DNA of 64,000 nucleotides from Paenibacillus ginsengarvi (GCF_003626695.1 NZ_RBAH01000001.1:434001-498000), one strand, 5' to 3'; shown: positions 48,374 through 59,052, counted from the first letter of the stretch. Made by a program: numbers and translations. Notes: generated by a model from the letters alone, not told the origin.

Positions 48374-50911
48374 TTATTGGGTAATCATGGCCGTCTCGAG
48401 TAAATCCGTCTCCTCGATCTGTATGAGCGGATCAAGCGGGATTCGGAACGTCTTGATTTCCAGCTTCCCGAACCCGGCTTCCCATTTGCGGCCAAGCATC
48501 GGCAGCTCGATCGTTGTCCGGGTGTCCGTTCCTGACGTTTCGCAGCAGCGCAAGATGTACCCGTCGCCGTCTTCCGCCTTTTTGAACGCCACCGCCACGA
48601 TCCCGGCCGAATCGATTCGGATGCCTTCGTACACCTGCGGCAGTTCGCCTTTGTGGTACGTCTCGATAACGTGCTCCGGCCTAACGTTCAGCTCATACGC
48701 CTTGCGCACGATACCGGCTTCTCGCCACGACCCTGCATGAGGGACCAGCGCATAGTGAAACTCCTGGATGCCTTGGTCCATATATTCGCACAAATCGTCA
48801 CGGCGTCCGTAATGATCGGCGAAAATGGCGCCGCGAACGACACTCATCCGCATCTCGTTATCCAGCACATCATACCCGTATTTGCTGTCGTTCAGCAGCG
48901 CAAGACCGCATCTGCCGCTGCCGTCCGCCGCTTCGCCCGACAAATCGAGCCATTGCTGCCCGGGCTCCTCCTCGCCGTTCGCCGGACGTTCGATATAACC
49001 GTAAGGGATCTCGTACGTAGCTTCCGGCTTGTGAAGCCGCACGGGAAACGACAGCTTGAGCATCTTATGGCGCTCCCGCCAGTCGAGCTTGACGGTTACC
49101 TCCACGTCCGGCCGGTCCCGGTGCAGCATGAAATCCTGGCGGATCACGGATTGGCCGTACCGGCTTGTCACGCGAATTCGCCCTCGCAGCGGCCCTGTCT
49201 CGATCATCTCTATGCTCGCGTCGGCAAACTTGCCAAGCTCGCTGCGGAATGCGGTTGCATGGTGCGCCCATGTATCGTACTCGAATTCGTCCAGCACGAC
49301 CGGCACTGCCCCGTTGCCGCTAATTACGTCTTTGCCGGTCCGTTTATCGAGCAGCCGCTTGATATAGCCGGTATGCTTCTCGAGTTCGAGACGGACGTAC
49401 CGGTTCTCCATAACCGTTGCCGTAACCGTCAGGTCCGGATCGTTCAATGCTTGATCGGGCGGGGTTACCGGAGCCGGTACGTCAAACGTCTTCTCGCGGT
49501 AAATCCAGTAAACCCGGTATCCCAGCGGCGGTAACTCCGCGATAAACAGCGTATCGAACTTGTCTCCGCCGTTCGTTCTGGAAGCGCGTACATATTGCAT
49601 CGCTACCGGCACGTCGGAGTTATCCGTTACGCCTTTCATCTGCTGCGGGATCACGACAGGGGCCGTTACCGCCCAAGAATGCGGATTGAAAACGACGAAC
49701 GGAACGCCAAGGTTATTTTGCTCCCATAACGTTCGGTCTTTATCGCGAGTGACGGATACGATCCCTTCGCGCATCGTATCGATCGACCACGACAGCTTTT
49801 GCAGCGCGCCGTTAAGCGTCACTGCGCTTATGTAACCGGCATAACCGAAGGCCTCCCGCGAATCGCGGTACGCTTCCTTGATGCTGCAGCCTCCCATAAT
49901 GTCGTGGAACTGATTAAACATGACGCGCCGCCATGCGTCCTCCAGCCTTGCGGAATCGTACGGGAAGTCAACCAGCCGATGCGCCACAGCGGCAAACTTC
50001 TCCGCCGTCAGCAGCCGATGCTCCGCCGCCCGGTTGTCCGCCTTCGTCTCGGAATGCGCGGTGTAACAACCGACGGCGTGGTGCTGGAGATCGTCTCTCA
50101 CAACCGGGAACGCCGTGCCGGAAACGCTCAGCTTGCGGAAGAAAGCGTCGGGAGAACTGAATACGATGGAGGCCTCCGGCGAGTTTTGCTGAAGGGAGAC
50201 AATTTCGCGCAAATTAACAACCGTCGGTCCGCCGCCGTGATTGCCGACCCCGTAAAAGCACATCTGGTCCGAGCCATGCCGCGCGGCCATCTCGGCGATC
50301 GCCTTCGTTTTCGCCACCACTTCGCCTCCGGGGCCGGTGCAGTAGTCGATCGGAATCCGGTAAGCGATTACCCGGCTGCCGTCCGCGCTCTCCCACCAGA
50401 AGGCTCCCTCAGGAAGCGTTTTCTCGTGTACCCCGGGCCGCGAGAATACGTAAGCGTCCATCCCGCTTAGCTTCAAAATTTGCGGAAGCATGCCGTGATG
50501 ACCGAACGAGTCGACGTTGTAGCCGACCTGCGCAATCCGGCCGAACTTCTCCCGGAAATAACGCTGGCTGTACAGCGAATGACGGGCGAAAGACTCGCCC
50601 GAGGGCAGGTTGCAGTCCGGCTGAATCCACCAGCCGCCGACGATAACCCATCTCCCCTCGTTTACCCGCCGGCGTATTTCTTCAAACATGTCCGGAGCGT
50701 TCTGCTCGACCCACTCGTAGTAGGCCGCCCCGGCGCAAGTGAAGATGAAATCGGGAAATTCGTTCATCCGGTCCAGCGCCGAACGAAACGTCGCCTTAAT
50801 CTCGGCATACCCTTCCTGCCAGCGCCACAGCCATACCGGATCGAGATGGGCGTTGCCGATCATATGTACGGCTTGTGATAAAGTTGTATCTGTTTTTTCG
50901 CGTTCTCCCAT
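48374..50911 (-). CDS. Alpha-mannosidase, GH38 family
   Basis: An 845-residue retaining glycoside hydrolase. The zinc-binding start GNAHLDPVWLWRWQEG, the nucleophile region GYNVDSFGHHGMLPQIL and a central three-helix bundle (FNQFHDIMGGCSIKEAY) are all present, followed by large beta domains. Typical length. No signal peptide, so cytoplasmic action on imported mannosides is expected. ATG at 50911 has GGAGAGG six bases upstream. It begins the operon that continues with isomerase, HPS-like, dehydrogenase and isomerase genes. Confidence 0.94.
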   Translation of the reverse strand: MGEREKTDTTLSQAVHMIGNAHLDPVWLWRWQEGYAEIKATFRSALDRMNEFPDFIFTCAGAAYYEWVEQNAPDMFEEIRRRVNEGRWVIVGGWWIQPDCNLPSGESFARHSLYSQRYFREKFGRIAQVGYNVDSFGHHGMLPQILKLSGMDAYVFSRPGVHEKTLPEGAFWWESADGSRVIAYRIPIDYCTGPGGEVVAKTKAIAEMAARHGSDQMCFYGVGNHGGGPTVVNLREIVSLQQNSPEASIVFSSPDAFFRKLSVSGTAFPVVRDDLQHHAVGCYTAHSETKADNRAAEHRLLTAEKFAAVAHRLVDFPYDSARLEDAWRRVMFNQFHDIMGGCSIKEAYRDSREAFGYAGYISAVTLNGALQKLSWSIDTMREGIVSVTRDKDRTLWEQNNLGVPFVVFNPHSWAVTAPVVIPQQMKGVTDNSDVPVAMQYVRASRTNGGDKFDTLFIAELPPLGYRVYWIYREKTFDVPAPVTPPDQALNDPDLTVTATVMENRYVRLELEKHTGYIKRLLDKRTGKDVISGNGAVPVVLDEFEYDTWAHHATAFRSELGKFADASIEMIETGPLRGRIRVTSRYGQSVIRQDFMLHRDRPDVEVTVKLDWRERHKMLKLSFPVRLHKPEATYEIPYGYIERPANGEEEPGQQWLDLSGEAADGSGRCGLALLNDSKYGYDVLDNEMRMSVVRGAIFADHYGRRDDLCEYMDQGIQEFHYALVPHAGSWREAGIVRKAYELNVRPEHVIETYHKGELPQVYEGIRIDSAGIVAVAFKKAEDGDGYILRCCETSGTDTRTTIELPMLGRKWEAGFGKLEIKTFRIPLDPLIQIEETDLLETAMITQ

Positions 50912-51049
50912 TGTATTCCTCTCCCTCATGCAGCTATTAGTATGCATGTGATTCCGATAATAGAAAATCCGACGGCGTTCTCCTTTCCCTAATGTCCACT
51001 AATTAATTTAATCATAAAGTTATTACTGGGGAGTTGTAAAGGGATTTTC

Positions 51050-51091
51050 CAAAAAAAAAACAAGACACCGGTGTGTACGATCTCCGGTGTC
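51050..51091 (-). terminator. Terminator of the sugar-binding lipoprotein gene
   Basis: GACACCGG/CCGGTGTC stem of eight pairs, then ten Ts on the minus strand. It separates the lipoprotein from the GH38 operon, though leakage could join them. Confidence 0.92.
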
Positions 51092-51101
51092 CCCATCTGC
51101 C

Positions 51102-52415
51102 TTATTTCCCGTTCATTTCTTGAATCAGCTTATCCGCCTTTTCGTTTGCCGTGCGAAGCGCCGTATTGATGTCCGTTCCGTCGACGATGACGCTTTTCAA
51201 AGCGTCGTTCAAAAATCCGTATATTTTCACATCGTACTTCGACGCCGGCGGAAGCGGCGCCGGATTTACTTTGAAAATGCCGTCCAGGTTTTTGCCCTCG
51301 AACACCTTCATATCCGAGGCGAACTGCTTGCGTAAGTTCGGGTCCTTCAGCGCCGTCATCCGCGCCCCCTTGTTCATCGTCTTCTGAGCTTCCTCGCTGG
51401 CCAGCACTTCGATGACGCGGTAAGCGGCTTCTTTGTTTTTGCTGGCCGAAGGGATCATCATCAGATGGAAATCGACCTCGCGTCCGATGCCGGGACGATC
51501 GTCGTACTGCGGATACGTCACCATGTCCCAATTGAACAGCTTGCCCGGCTGATCGGCCGCCGACAAGGAGCTTGCGAATGCGGACAGCCAGTACGGGTAC
51601 ATCGCCAGTTTTTTGTCCTTCAGAAAAAAGCCGACGCCGTACGAGTACTTTTTGTTCGGATCGACGATGCCCGGTATATCGAAAATTTGTTTCGCCTGCT
51701 GGAACACCTTCTGGAACCCGTCCGTTGTGAGCGCCGCTTTTTCTTGCTTCGCATCGAGCAGCGGAAGCGAATACGCTCTCGACAAGGCAAGAGCCGGTCC
51801 CGGATCGATTCCGACATACTGGGCATCGGCATCAAGCCGGGTAACCCGCTTCGATAGTTCGATCACCTGATTCCACGTCATATTGTCTTTCGGATATTCG
51901 ACGCCGAACTTATCGAAAATGTCTTTGTTGTACGCCATAATGCCGTAGTTCATGGAAAACGGCACGCCGTAAATTTCACCGTTTTTGCCGAAATTTTGAA
52001 TGACCTTGACCGTTTGCGGCTCGAACTTGTTCAGGTCGAGTCCCAACGTTTTGATCGAATCCCGCAAGTCGCTGGCGAGCCCAAGCTCAAGCGGATCGAT
52101 CATGTAGTAGTTGCTTGTGAAGAGCAGGTCCGGAATTTCGCCGGCGGCCGGCAGCTCCTCCAGCTTTTTCCCCGTAATCAGCTCGACGGAGATGTTCGGG
52201 TATTTCGCCTGGATCGGCTTCAGGATGAGATCGTTTACATCCTGCTCCGTATTGATCCCGGCACTGTGTGAGAACAGCTTCAGCGTTACTTTCTGCTTTG
52301 CAAATTCGTCATCCTTCGATTGGGGCGCAACATTCGTCACAGCCTCCTGTTTGCCGCATGCGCTTAACGCTAGCATGGCAAGCAGCCCTGCCGATATGAC
52401 CCTGGTTCCCTTCAT
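51102..52415 (-). CDS. Sugar ABC transporter substrate-binding lipoprotein
   Basis: A 437-residue family-1 solute-binding protein. Signal peptide with lipobox LSAC (Cys20). Blocks such as YGVPFSMNYGIMAYNKDIFDK by position, MTWNQVIELSKRVTRLDADA and YRVIEVLASEEAQKTM are typical. It binds an oligosaccharide, by context a mannose-containing one, and hands it to a membrane permease. No permease genes are found next to it, so the complete importer is elsewhere. AAGGGAG lies nine bases before the start. Confidence 0.93.
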   Translation of the reverse strand: MKGTRVISAGLLAMLALSACGKQEAVTNVAPQSKDDEFAKQKVTLKLFSHSAGINTEQDVNDLILKPIQAKYPNISVELITGKKLEELPAAGEIPDLLFTSNYYMIDPLELGLASDLRDSIKTLGLDLNKFEPQTVKVIQNFGKNGEIYGVPFSMNYGIMAYNKDIFDKFGVEYPKDNMTWNQVIELSKRVTRLDADAQYVGIDPGPALALSRAYSLPLLDAKQEKAALTTDGFQKVFQQAKQIFDIPGIVDPNKKYSYGVGFFLKDKKLAMYPYWLSAFASSLSAADQPGKLFNWDMVTYPQYDDRPGIGREVDFHLMMIPSASKNKEAAYRVIEVLASEEAQKTMNKGARMTALKDPNLRKQFASDMKVFEGKNLDGIFKVNPAPLPPASKYDVKIYGFLNDALKSVIVDGTDINTALRTANEKADKLIQEMNGK

Positions 52416-52603
52416 TCTACGAAACTCCCTTCTTATTCTGCTGACGAATGGCGAATACAGTTTAGAGAATATTTCCTTTTTATAATGAATGTATCACGGT
52501 AATATCCTCCAATTAAATGTAAGCAATTTCATTTCCAATCATATCCTATTAGTAATTTTATTTCAACCATTTTATGTTATTGTTAAATATTTTTTCAATG
52601 ATT

Positions 52604-52666
52604 AAAAAAAGCTTCTGATCGAAGCCTTTCAATGATGCGCATTCGTGTTTTAGCGGAAGCTTTTCT
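52604..52666. repeat. Palindromic intergenic repeat, copy 2 of 2
   Basis: AAAAGCTTCTGATCGAAGCC at the left and AGCGGAAGCTTTTCTT at the right, matching the copy at 40621-40684 with a different centre. On the minus strand GCTTCGATCAGAAGCTTTTTTT looks like a terminator. Confidence 0.85.
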
Positions 52667-52669
52667 TGC

Positions 52670-52717
52670 AACATCAGAATTCTTGAGCTTCGCTCAAAAC
52701 CTATAAATTCTAATGTT
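52670..52717. repeat. Second palindromic repeat type, copy in the 52.6 kb gap
   Basis: AACATCAGAATT and AAATTCTAATGTT form the outer arms; inside, TTGAGC-TTC-GCTCAA folds on itself. It lies four bases after the first repeat type. Confidence 0.75.
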
Positions 52718-52896
52718 ATAAGAGAAACCGTCCGCAGAAAACGCCCGGACGTTCCTTGACGTGCAAACTCATACGTTAGTGCGTTAGGAGGGAGTGGGTG
52801 GATATTGGGCTCCAGCCGCTGTAAGTCATGTTGTCTGGATTAGACTTTCGCGGTACAACGCGACTTCAAGTCGGTCCGTAAACTTTCCACAAGTAA

Positions 52897-53026
52897 CAGT
52901 CTTTTAGGACTCTTATTATCACTTAAAATAGGAAATTTGGAAAAATAAAGTGTTTTTGAGCCTCTTATTTCCTGCATCCTACCCTTCAATCCCGATTTCC
53001 GTGAAAATAAGAGTCCCAAAAGACTG
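52897..53026. repeat. Inverted-repeat element with 26-base arms
   Basis: The arm at 52897-52922 (CAGTCTTTTAGGACTCTTAT and six more bases) and the reverse complement of 53001-53026 agree at 24 of 26 positions, separated by 78 bases. A weaker third copy of the core (CCTCTTATTT) lies inside. Confidence 0.85.
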
Positions 53027-53125
53027 CTCCGCCCAAATACCTCCAATTAATATTGATTTAAAGCGCCCGAAAGACTCCTAATTGAAGCAAATTCGCGACA
53101 TCCGGAACATGTTCGCTTCCAACAC

Positions 53126-53178
53126 AATAAAAAACACCGCATCGCAGCGACAACACAGTCGCCCGCGCATACGGTGTA
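53126..53178 (-). terminator. Terminator of the pyr operon
   Basis: A long stem with outer pairs ACACCG/CGGTGT and inner GGGCGACTGTGTTGTCGC, followed on the minus strand by TTTTTTATTG. It lies 24 bases after pyrE. Confidence 0.85.
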
Positions 53179-53201
53179 CCATAAGCTTTTACCCCGAAAG
53201 A

Positions 53202-53840
53202 TTAAACGCCGTAGCCGTCCGGATTCGTCCGCCACGATCGGAGCAGCTCCACGTCTTCCTCGGCGATTTTACCGAGCTTCAGCGCCACATCGATCAGCGC
53301 CGAATAATTCGACAGCGAATCGAACGCAAAGTCAGCCTCGGCGAAATTGCGAACCGCCTTCTCCAACTGATAATTGAAAATCGCGATAACGCCGAGCACG
53401 TTTGCACCAAAATCGCGAACGGCCGATGCCGCCTTTACCGAGCTGCCGCCGGTGGAGATCAGATCCTCGATCATCACTACTTTTTGCCCCGGCTTTACGA
53501 GACCTTCGATTACATTCTCCTTGCCGTGGCCTTTCGCTTTGTCGCGTACGTAAATCATCGGCAAGTTCAGCTTTTGCGCCACGAAAGCCGCGTGCGGAAT
53601 ACCGCCTGTCGCGATGCCGGCCAGCACCTCCGCGTCCGGATACACCTCGCGGATTTTCTCGGCGAAGCCAAGCGCGATCAGATCGCGGACGGACGGATGG
53701 GAGATCGTAATCCGGTTGTCGCAATAGATCGGCGACTTCAGGCCCGACGTCCACGTAAACGGCTGTTTCGGTCGCAAGCTTACTGCTCCTGTATCCAGCA
53801 AGGCTTCGGCAATTTGTTCGTCCAAATAACGAAGTGTCAT
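53202..53840 (-). CDS. pyrE: Orotate phosphoribosyltransferase
   Basis: A 212-residue enzyme that joins orotate to PRPP to give OMP. The PRPP loop is VVMIEDLISTGGSSVKAA; PFTWTSGLKSPIYCDNR and the flexible loop RDKAKGHGKEN bind orotate and supply the catalytic Lys. Last gene of the pyr operon, 14 bases after pyrF. Confidence 0.96.
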   Translation of the reverse strand: MTLRYLDEQIAEALLDTGAVSLRPKQPFTWTSGLKSPIYCDNRITISHPSVRDLIALGFAEKIREVYPDAEVLAGIATGGIPHAAFVAQKLNLPMIYVRDKAKGHGKENVIEGLVKPGQKVVMIEDLISTGGSSVKAASAVRDFGANVLGVIAIFNYQLEKAVRNFAEADFAFDSLSNYSALIDVALKLGKIAEEDVELLRSWRTNPDGYGV

Positions 53841-53854
53841 CGAAAAGTTCCCCC

Positions 53855-54586
53855 TTAAACGGTTATCGATTGTACGATGTTCTCCAGCGCCTCACGCGGG
53901 TCTTCCGCAGCCGTAATCGGACGGCCGATTACAATGTAGTCGGTGCCCTGGGCAAACGCCATCTGCGGCGTCATAACACGGGACTGGTCGCCCGCAGCCG
54001 AGCCCGCCGGCCTGATGCCCGGCGTAACGGTAACAAACGTTGCTCCGCACCGCTCTTTGATCCGCGTCACTTCCAGCGGCGATGCGACGACTCCGTCCAG
54101 CCCGGCTGACTTCGCCGACTCCGCGTAACGCAGCACCGCCTCTTCCATCGATCCCGCTATGCCGATCTCTTCGTTCAGCACTTGCTGGCTCGTGCTCGTC
54201 AGCTGCGTAACCCCGATCAGTATCGGCTTGCTCGCTCCCGGCTGTCCCGACAGCGCCTGCTCGACGCCTTCCCGCGCCGCCTCCATCATCGCCCGGCCGC
54301 CGGCCGCGTGCACATTAAACATATCGACGCCGAGGTGCGTAATGCTGGCCGATCCGCCTTTGACCGTGTTCGGTATGTCGTGCATTTTCAAATCGAGGAA
54401 TACGTTGTAGCCCGCTTCCTTTAGCTCCAGCACGAATTGCGGCCCGGCCGCATAAAACAGCTCCATGCCTACCTTCATATAGCAAGGAATTCCTTCCAGA
54501 CGCTTCAGCAGTTGCCGCGCTCCCCCGGCATCGGGGTAATCGAGAGCGACGATTATGCGCCCCACCAAACTGTCCGCCCTATTCAT
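53855..54586 (-). CDS. pyrF: Orotidine 5'-phosphate decarboxylase
   Basis: A 243-residue barrel converting OMP to UMP. The catalytic DLKMHDIPNTV motif holds the Lys/Asp network, and TPGIRPAGSAAGDQSRVMTP plus VIGRPITAAEDP bind phosphate. GGGGAGG lies nine bases before ATG. It follows carB by 91 bases in the operon. Confidence 0.96.
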   Translation of the reverse strand: MNRADSLVGRIIVALDYPDAGGARQLLKRLEGIPCYMKVGMELFYAAGPQFVLELKEAGYNVFLDLKMHDIPNTVKGGSASITHLGVDMFNVHAAGGRAMMEAAREGVEQALSGQPGASKPILIGVTQLTSTSQQVLNEEIGIAGSMEEAVLRYAESAKSAGLDGVVASPLEVTRIKERCGATFVTVTPGIRPAGSAAGDQSRVMTPQMAFAQGTDYIVIGRPITAAEDPREALENIVQSITV

Positions 54587-54677
54587 GACCGAAAACCTCC
54601 CCGATCTTCGCCCATATGACAGCCGGTCCCCGAACCAAATTGCATGGTACGGAAACCGGCCCTCTTATGGCGCTATT

Positions 54678-57600
54678 TTATTTGACAGCCGCGGCCTGGC
54701 TTACGGCAGGCATCGCACGCGACGAGAAATTGATCGTGTTGAGCACGTGCAGCAGCGCGCTTACCGTGTCGAGCGAAGTCATACAAACGACGCCGTTTTC
54801 GACCGCTTCGCGGCGAATGCGGAAGCCGTCGCGCTCCGGCGTTTTGCCTTTGGTGAGCGTGTTGACGACAAAGTGCGCTTCCCCGTTGCGGATCAGATCG
54901 AGAATGTTCGGCGAGCCTTCGCTCAGCTTGTTTACGCGTTCTACGCGCAATCCCGCTTGTTCGAGCGCGTCCGCGGTTCCGCCCGTAGCGACGATTTTGT
55001 AGCCAAGCTCGAAAAATCCGCGCAAAATGCCGACCGCTTCTTCTTTATCCTTATCCGCAATCGTCGCAATAATCGCGCCGGTCGGCGGAATTTTCATCCC
55101 GGAGCCGATAAAGCCTTTGTACAGCGCCTTGGCAAAGTTCGTATCGCGGCCCATGACTTCGCCGGTCGATTTCATTTCCGGACCGAGCGTCGGCTCTACG
55201 CGGCGCAGCTTGGCGAAGGAGAATACCGGCACCTTGACGGAAACATGGTCGTCTTCCGGCCACAGTCCCGTTTCGTAGCCCATATCGGCCAGCTTTTGCC
55301 CCATAATAACGCGGGTGGCGACGTTCGCCATCGGCACGTTCGTCACTTTGCTGAGGAACGGTACGGTACGCGACGAGCGCGGGTTAACCTCGATGACGTA
55401 CACTTCGTCCTGGTAGATGACGAACTGGATGTTGACGAGACCGACAACCTCAAGCGCCTTGGCGATTTTGACCGTAATGGTTACGATCTTTTGTTTCAGC
55501 TCTTCGGAAATCGTCTGCGGCGGATACACCGAGATCGAGTCGCCGGAGTGAACCCCAGCGCGTTCTACATGCTCCATGATGCCAGGAATGAGCACCGTTT
55601 CCTTGTCGCAGATTGCGTCGACTTCCACTTCCTTACCGAGCATGTAACGGTCGATCAGAACCGGATGCTCCGGATTGATTTTGACCGCGTATTCCATATA
55701 GCTGAGCAGCTCCGCGTCGGAATAGACGATTTCCATGGCGCGGCCGCCGAGTACGTAAGAAGGACGAACGAGCACCGGATAACCGAACTGGGAAGCCGTG
55801 CCTACCGCCTGATCGACCGAAGTGACCGTACCGCCCGGAGGCTGGGCTATGTTCAAGTCGCGCAGCAGCTTCTCGAACTTCTTGCGGTCTTCGGCCGCAT
55901 CGATGCTTTCCAGGCTGCTGCCCAAAATACGGACTCCCGCTTTATGCAGCGGAGCGGCAAGGTTGATCGCCGTTTGGCCGCCGAATTGGACGATTACGCC
56001 GATCGGCTTCTCGCGCTCGATCACGTTCATGACGTCTTCGAAGAACAGCGGCTCGAAGTACAGACGGTCGGATGTCGAGAAGTCGGTCGATACCGTCTCC
56101 GGGTTGTTGTTGATAATAACCGCTTCATAACCGGCCGCTTGAATCGCCCATACCGCATGTACGGTCGAATAGTCGAATTCGATCCCTTGTCCGATCCGGA
56201 TCGGGCCGGAGCCGAGAACGACGACTTTCTCCTTGCTCGATTCCAGCACTTCGTCTTCGGTTTCATAAGTCGAGTAGTAGTACGGCGTCGTTGCTTCGAA
56301 CTCGGCTGCGCACGTATCGACCATTTTGTATACCGGCTTGATGTTATGCTCGAAACGCAATGCGCGAACATCGGCTTCCAGTACGTACGTACCGGCTCCT
56401 GCCAGCGTACGGATTTCGGCGACGGCGCGGTCGGTGAATCCTTTGCGCTTCGCTTCGAGCAGCAGTTCGCTAGTCAGCTCGCCCGCAAGCTTCGCTTCGA
56501 ACTCGATCATACCCTCCAGCTTGCCGAGGAACCACCAGTCGATCTTGGTCAAGTCCTGAATTTGCTGCAGCGTGTAACCTCTGCGATACGCTTCGGCGAT
56601 CAGGAACAGCCGCTCGTCGTCAGGCTTGGCAAGACGCGTTTCCAGCGTATCTTTGTCGAGCAGGTCGGTTTCCTTCAGGAACAGGCGGTGAACGCCGATC
56701 TCGAGCGAGCGGATGGCCTTGTGCATCGACTCTTCGAACGTGCGGCCGATAGCCATGACTTCGCCGGTCGCTTTCATTTGCGTGCCGAGCTTGCGGTTGG
56801 CGCTCGTGAATTTGTCGAACGGCCAGCGCGGAATTTTCGAAACGATGTAGTCGAGCGTAGGCTCGAAACAAGCATAGGTTTGTCCTGTTACCGGGTTCAC
56901 CAGTTCGTCAAGCGTATAACCGATAGCGATTTTGGCGGCCATCTTCGCGATCGGATAGCCCGTCGCCTTCGACGCGAGCGCCGACGAACGGCTGACGCGC
57001 GGGTTTACTTCGATGACATAATATTGGAAGCTGTGCGGATCGAGCGCGAATTGGACGTTACAGCCGCCCTCGATGTTCAGCGCGCGAATGATTTTCAGCG
57101 ATGCGGAGCGGAGCATCTGGTACTCGCGGTCCGACAGCGTCTGGCTTGGAGCAACGACGATGCTGTCGCCGGTATGAACGCCAACCGGGTCGAAGTTTTC
57201 CATGTTACATACTACGATACAGTTGTCGTTCGCATCGCGCATCACTTCGTACTCGACTTCCTTCATGCCGGCGATGCTGCGCTCGACGAGACATTGGCCG
57301 ATCGGGCTGTAACGGAGTCCCGAGGATACGATCTCGACCAGCTCTTCCTCGGTGTTACATATGCCGCCGCCGGTGCCGCCGAGCGTATAAGCGGGACGGA
57401 TGATGATCGGGTAGCCGATTTCGTTGGCGAAGTCAACGGCTTGCGGAACGGTCGTCACGATGACGCTCTCCGGTACCGGCTGCTCCAGCTCGCGCATCAG
57501 GTCGCGGAACAAGTCGCGGTCTTCCGCTTTTTCGATCGAAGTCAGCTGCGTACCGAGCAGCTTGACGTTTTCTTTCTCCAGCACGCCGGCTTTGGCGAGC

Positions 57601-57902
57601 GAGACGGCCATATTCAGACCGGTTTGGCCGCCCAGCGTCGGCAGCAGGCCGTCGGGCCTTTCTTGACGAATGATTTGCGAAACGAATTCGAGCGTGATCG
57701 GCTCGATATATACTTTGTCGGCCATATTCGTATCGGTCATGATCGTGGCCGGATTGCTGTTGATCAGCACGACTTCCATGCCTTCTTCTTTCAAAGCTTC
57801 GCACGCTTGCGTACCGGCGTAGTCGAACTCGGCGGCCTGACCGATGACGATCGGGCCGGAGCCAATGACGAGAATCTTTTTGAGTGTTTTATTTTTTGGC
57901 AT
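54678..57902 (-). CDS. carB: Carbamoyl-phosphate synthase large subunit
   Basis: A 1074-residue two-part synthetase, usual length. Two ATP-grasp halves each begin with a dinucleotide-like loop ([18 protein letters not shown] and [17 protein letters not shown]); the C-terminal allosteric domain ([19 protein letters not shown]) should bind UMP/PRPP-type effectors. It overlaps carA by 14 bases. Being in the PyrR-controlled operon, this copy serves pyrimidine synthesis; a separate arginine-specific enzyme could exist elsewhere. Confidence 0.97.
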   Translation of the reverse strand: MPKNKTLKKILVIGSGPIVIGQAAEFDYAGTQACEALKEEGMEVVLINSNPATIMTDTNMADKVYIEPITLEFVSQIIRQERPDGLLPTLGGQTGLNMAVSLAKAGVLEKENVKLLGTQLTSIEKAEDRDLFRDLMRELEQPVPESVIVTTVPQAVDFANEIGYPIIIRPAYTLGGTGGGICNTEEELVEIVSSGLRYSPIGQCLVERSIAGMKEVEYEVMRDANDNCIVVCNMENFDPVGVHTGDSIVVAPSQTLSDREYQMLRSASLKIIRALNIEGGCNVQFALDPHSFQYYVIEVNPRVSRSSALASKATGYPIAKMAAKIAIGYTLDELVNPVTGQTYACFEPTLDYIVSKIPRWPFDKFTSANRKLGTQMKATGEVMAIGRTFEESMHKAIRSLEIGVHRLFLKETDLLDKDTLETRLAKPDDERLFLIAEAYRRGYTLQQIQDLTKIDWWFLGKLEGMIEFEAKLAGELTSELLLEAKRKGFTDRAVAEIRTLAGAGTYVLEADVRALRFEHNIKPVYKMVDTCAAEFEATTPYYYSTYETEDEVLESSKEKVVVLGSGPIRIGQGIEFDYSTVHAVWAIQAAGYEAVIINNNPETVSTDFSTSDRLYFEPLFFEDVMNVIEREKPIGVIVQFGGQTAINLAAPLHKAGVRILGSSLESIDAAEDRKKFEKLLRDLNIAQPPGGTVTSVDQAVGTASQFGYPVLVRPSYVLGGRAMEIVYSDAELLSYMEYAVKINPEHPVLIDRYMLGKEVEVDAICDKETVLIPGIMEHVERAGVHSGDSISVYPPQTISEELKQKIVTITVKIAKALEVVGLVNIQFVIYQDEVYVIEVNPRSSRTVPFLSKVTNVPMANVATRVIMGQKLADMGYETGLWPEDDHVSVKVPVFSFAKLRRVEPTLGPEMKSTGEVMGRDTNFAKALYKGFIGSGMKIPPTGAIIATIADKDKEEAVGILRGFFELGYKIVATGGTADALEQAGLRVERVNKLSEGSPNILDLIRNGEAHFVVNTLTKGKTPERDGFRIRREAVENGVVCMTSLDTVSALLHVLNTINFSSRAMPAVSQAAAVK

Positions 57903-59052
57903 ATGCGAGTTCCCCTTTCGGTGCGGATGCGCCGCCGCGAGCAGCCACGATTTCGGCTTGTCTTGGAGCGCGCGGGTTTTGTTCCTTGAAGCTGTGAATC
58001 ATCGTCAGGAAATCGTCGAACAGATAGCTCGAATCGAACGGTCCCGGAGCCGCCTCGGGGTGGTATTGCACCGAGAAAGCGGGATAAGTCTTATGCTTCA
58101 AGCCTTCGATCGTTTTATCGTTATTGTTGATATGCGTGACGATCAGGTCGGTTCCGGCGATGGACTCTTCCTTCACCGTGTAGCCGTGGTTTTGCGATGT
58201 AATGTAGCAGCGTCCGGTGATGAGGTCTTTGACCGGGTGGTTGCCGCCGCGATGGCCGAATTTCAGCTTTTCCGTATCGGCGCCGCTGGCAAGAGCGAAC
58301 AGCTGATGACCGAGGCAGATGCCGAAGATCGGAATTTCGCCGAGCAGTTCGGCAATCATGCCCGCTGCGTGCGGTACGTCTTTCGGGTCCCCAGGACCGT
58401 TGGAGAGCAAAATGCCGTCTGGGCTGAGCCGTCGAATCTGGTCGGCGGTCGCGTCCTGCGGAACGACGACTACGTCGCAGCCGCGCTTCGTCAGATCGCG
58501 GACGATGCCGCTTTTCGCTCCGTAGTCGACAAGGACGATCCGTTCTTTCGTCCCCGGGCAGCCGTATACGCTTTTCGTCGATACGCGGGATACCTGGTCG
58601 GTAATGAGGCGAGTCGCCTTAAGCTGCTCGAGCAGCTCTTCGGTCGGACGGTTCGACGTCGTAATGATCCCTTTCATTACGCCGTAGTGGCGAATGATCC
58701 GGGTCAGCATCCGGGTGTCGATACCGCTGATCCCCACGATGCCGTATTCCTTCAGCAGGCTGTCGATCGAATACTCGGCGCGCCAGTTGCTCGGCACTTC
58801 CTCATGCTCGCGTACGACAAAGCCGTGAATGAACGGGCGGATCGATTCGAAGTCGTCGCGGGAGATGCCGTAGTTGCCGATGAGCGGATATGTCATCGTG
58901 ACGATTTGACCGCAGTAGGACGGGTCGGACAATACTTCCTGATAACCGGACATCCCGGTGTTGAATACGACTTCGCCGGCCGATTCGCCTTCGCTGCCGA
59001 ACGCCTTGCCGATAAACAGCGTGCCGTCTTCCAATAATAATCTAGCTTGCAT
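57889..59052 (-). CDS. carA: Carbamoyl-phosphate synthase small subunit
   Basis: A 387-residue glutaminase subunit. The N-terminal domain starts [20 protein letters not shown]; the class I amidotransferase carries the nucleophile Cys in [15 protein letters not shown] and the His/Glu pair in [14 protein letters not shown] at 59052 is set by GGAGG seven bases upstream; the longer frame to 59118 lacks a site. It passes ammonia to the large subunit, whose gene overlaps by 14 bases. Confidence 0.96.
   Translation of the reverse strand: MQARLLLEDGTLFIGKAFGSEGESAGEVVFNTGMSGYQEVLSDPSYCGQIVTMTYPLIGNYGISRDDFESIRPFIHGFVVREHEEVPSNWRAEYSIDSLLKEYGIVGISGIDTRMLTRIIRHYGVMKGIITTSNRPTEELLEQLKATRLITDQVSRVSTKSVYGCPGTKERIVLVDYGAKSGIVRDLTKRGCDVVVVPQDATADQIRRLSPDGILLSNGPGDPKDVPHAAGMIAELLGEIPIFGICLGHQLFALASGADTEKLKFGHRGGNHPVKDLITGRCYITSQNHGYTVKEESIAGTDLIVTHINNNDKTIEGLKHKTYPAFSVQYHPEAAPGPFDSSYLFDDFLTMIHSFKEQNPRAPRQAEIVAARGGASAPKGELAYAKK

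Larger units (their letters stand above)
52416..53201. other. Long intergenic region with palindromic repeats
   Basis: A 786-base gap without a convincing gene. It holds the second copy of the palindromic repeat (52604), a related hairpin (52670), a smaller hairpin CGTCCG/CGGACG near 52730, a 130-base inverted-repeat element (52897-53026) and the pyr operon terminator. Short frames here lack ribosome sites. Confidence 0.75.

Noticed and set aside
54555..57989. A 1144-residue open frame on the plus strand opposite carB
   Set aside because: It is the mirror of a highly conserved GC-rich gene; the protein is rich in Arg/Asp/Phe/Val without recognisable motifs, and it has no proper ribosome site.
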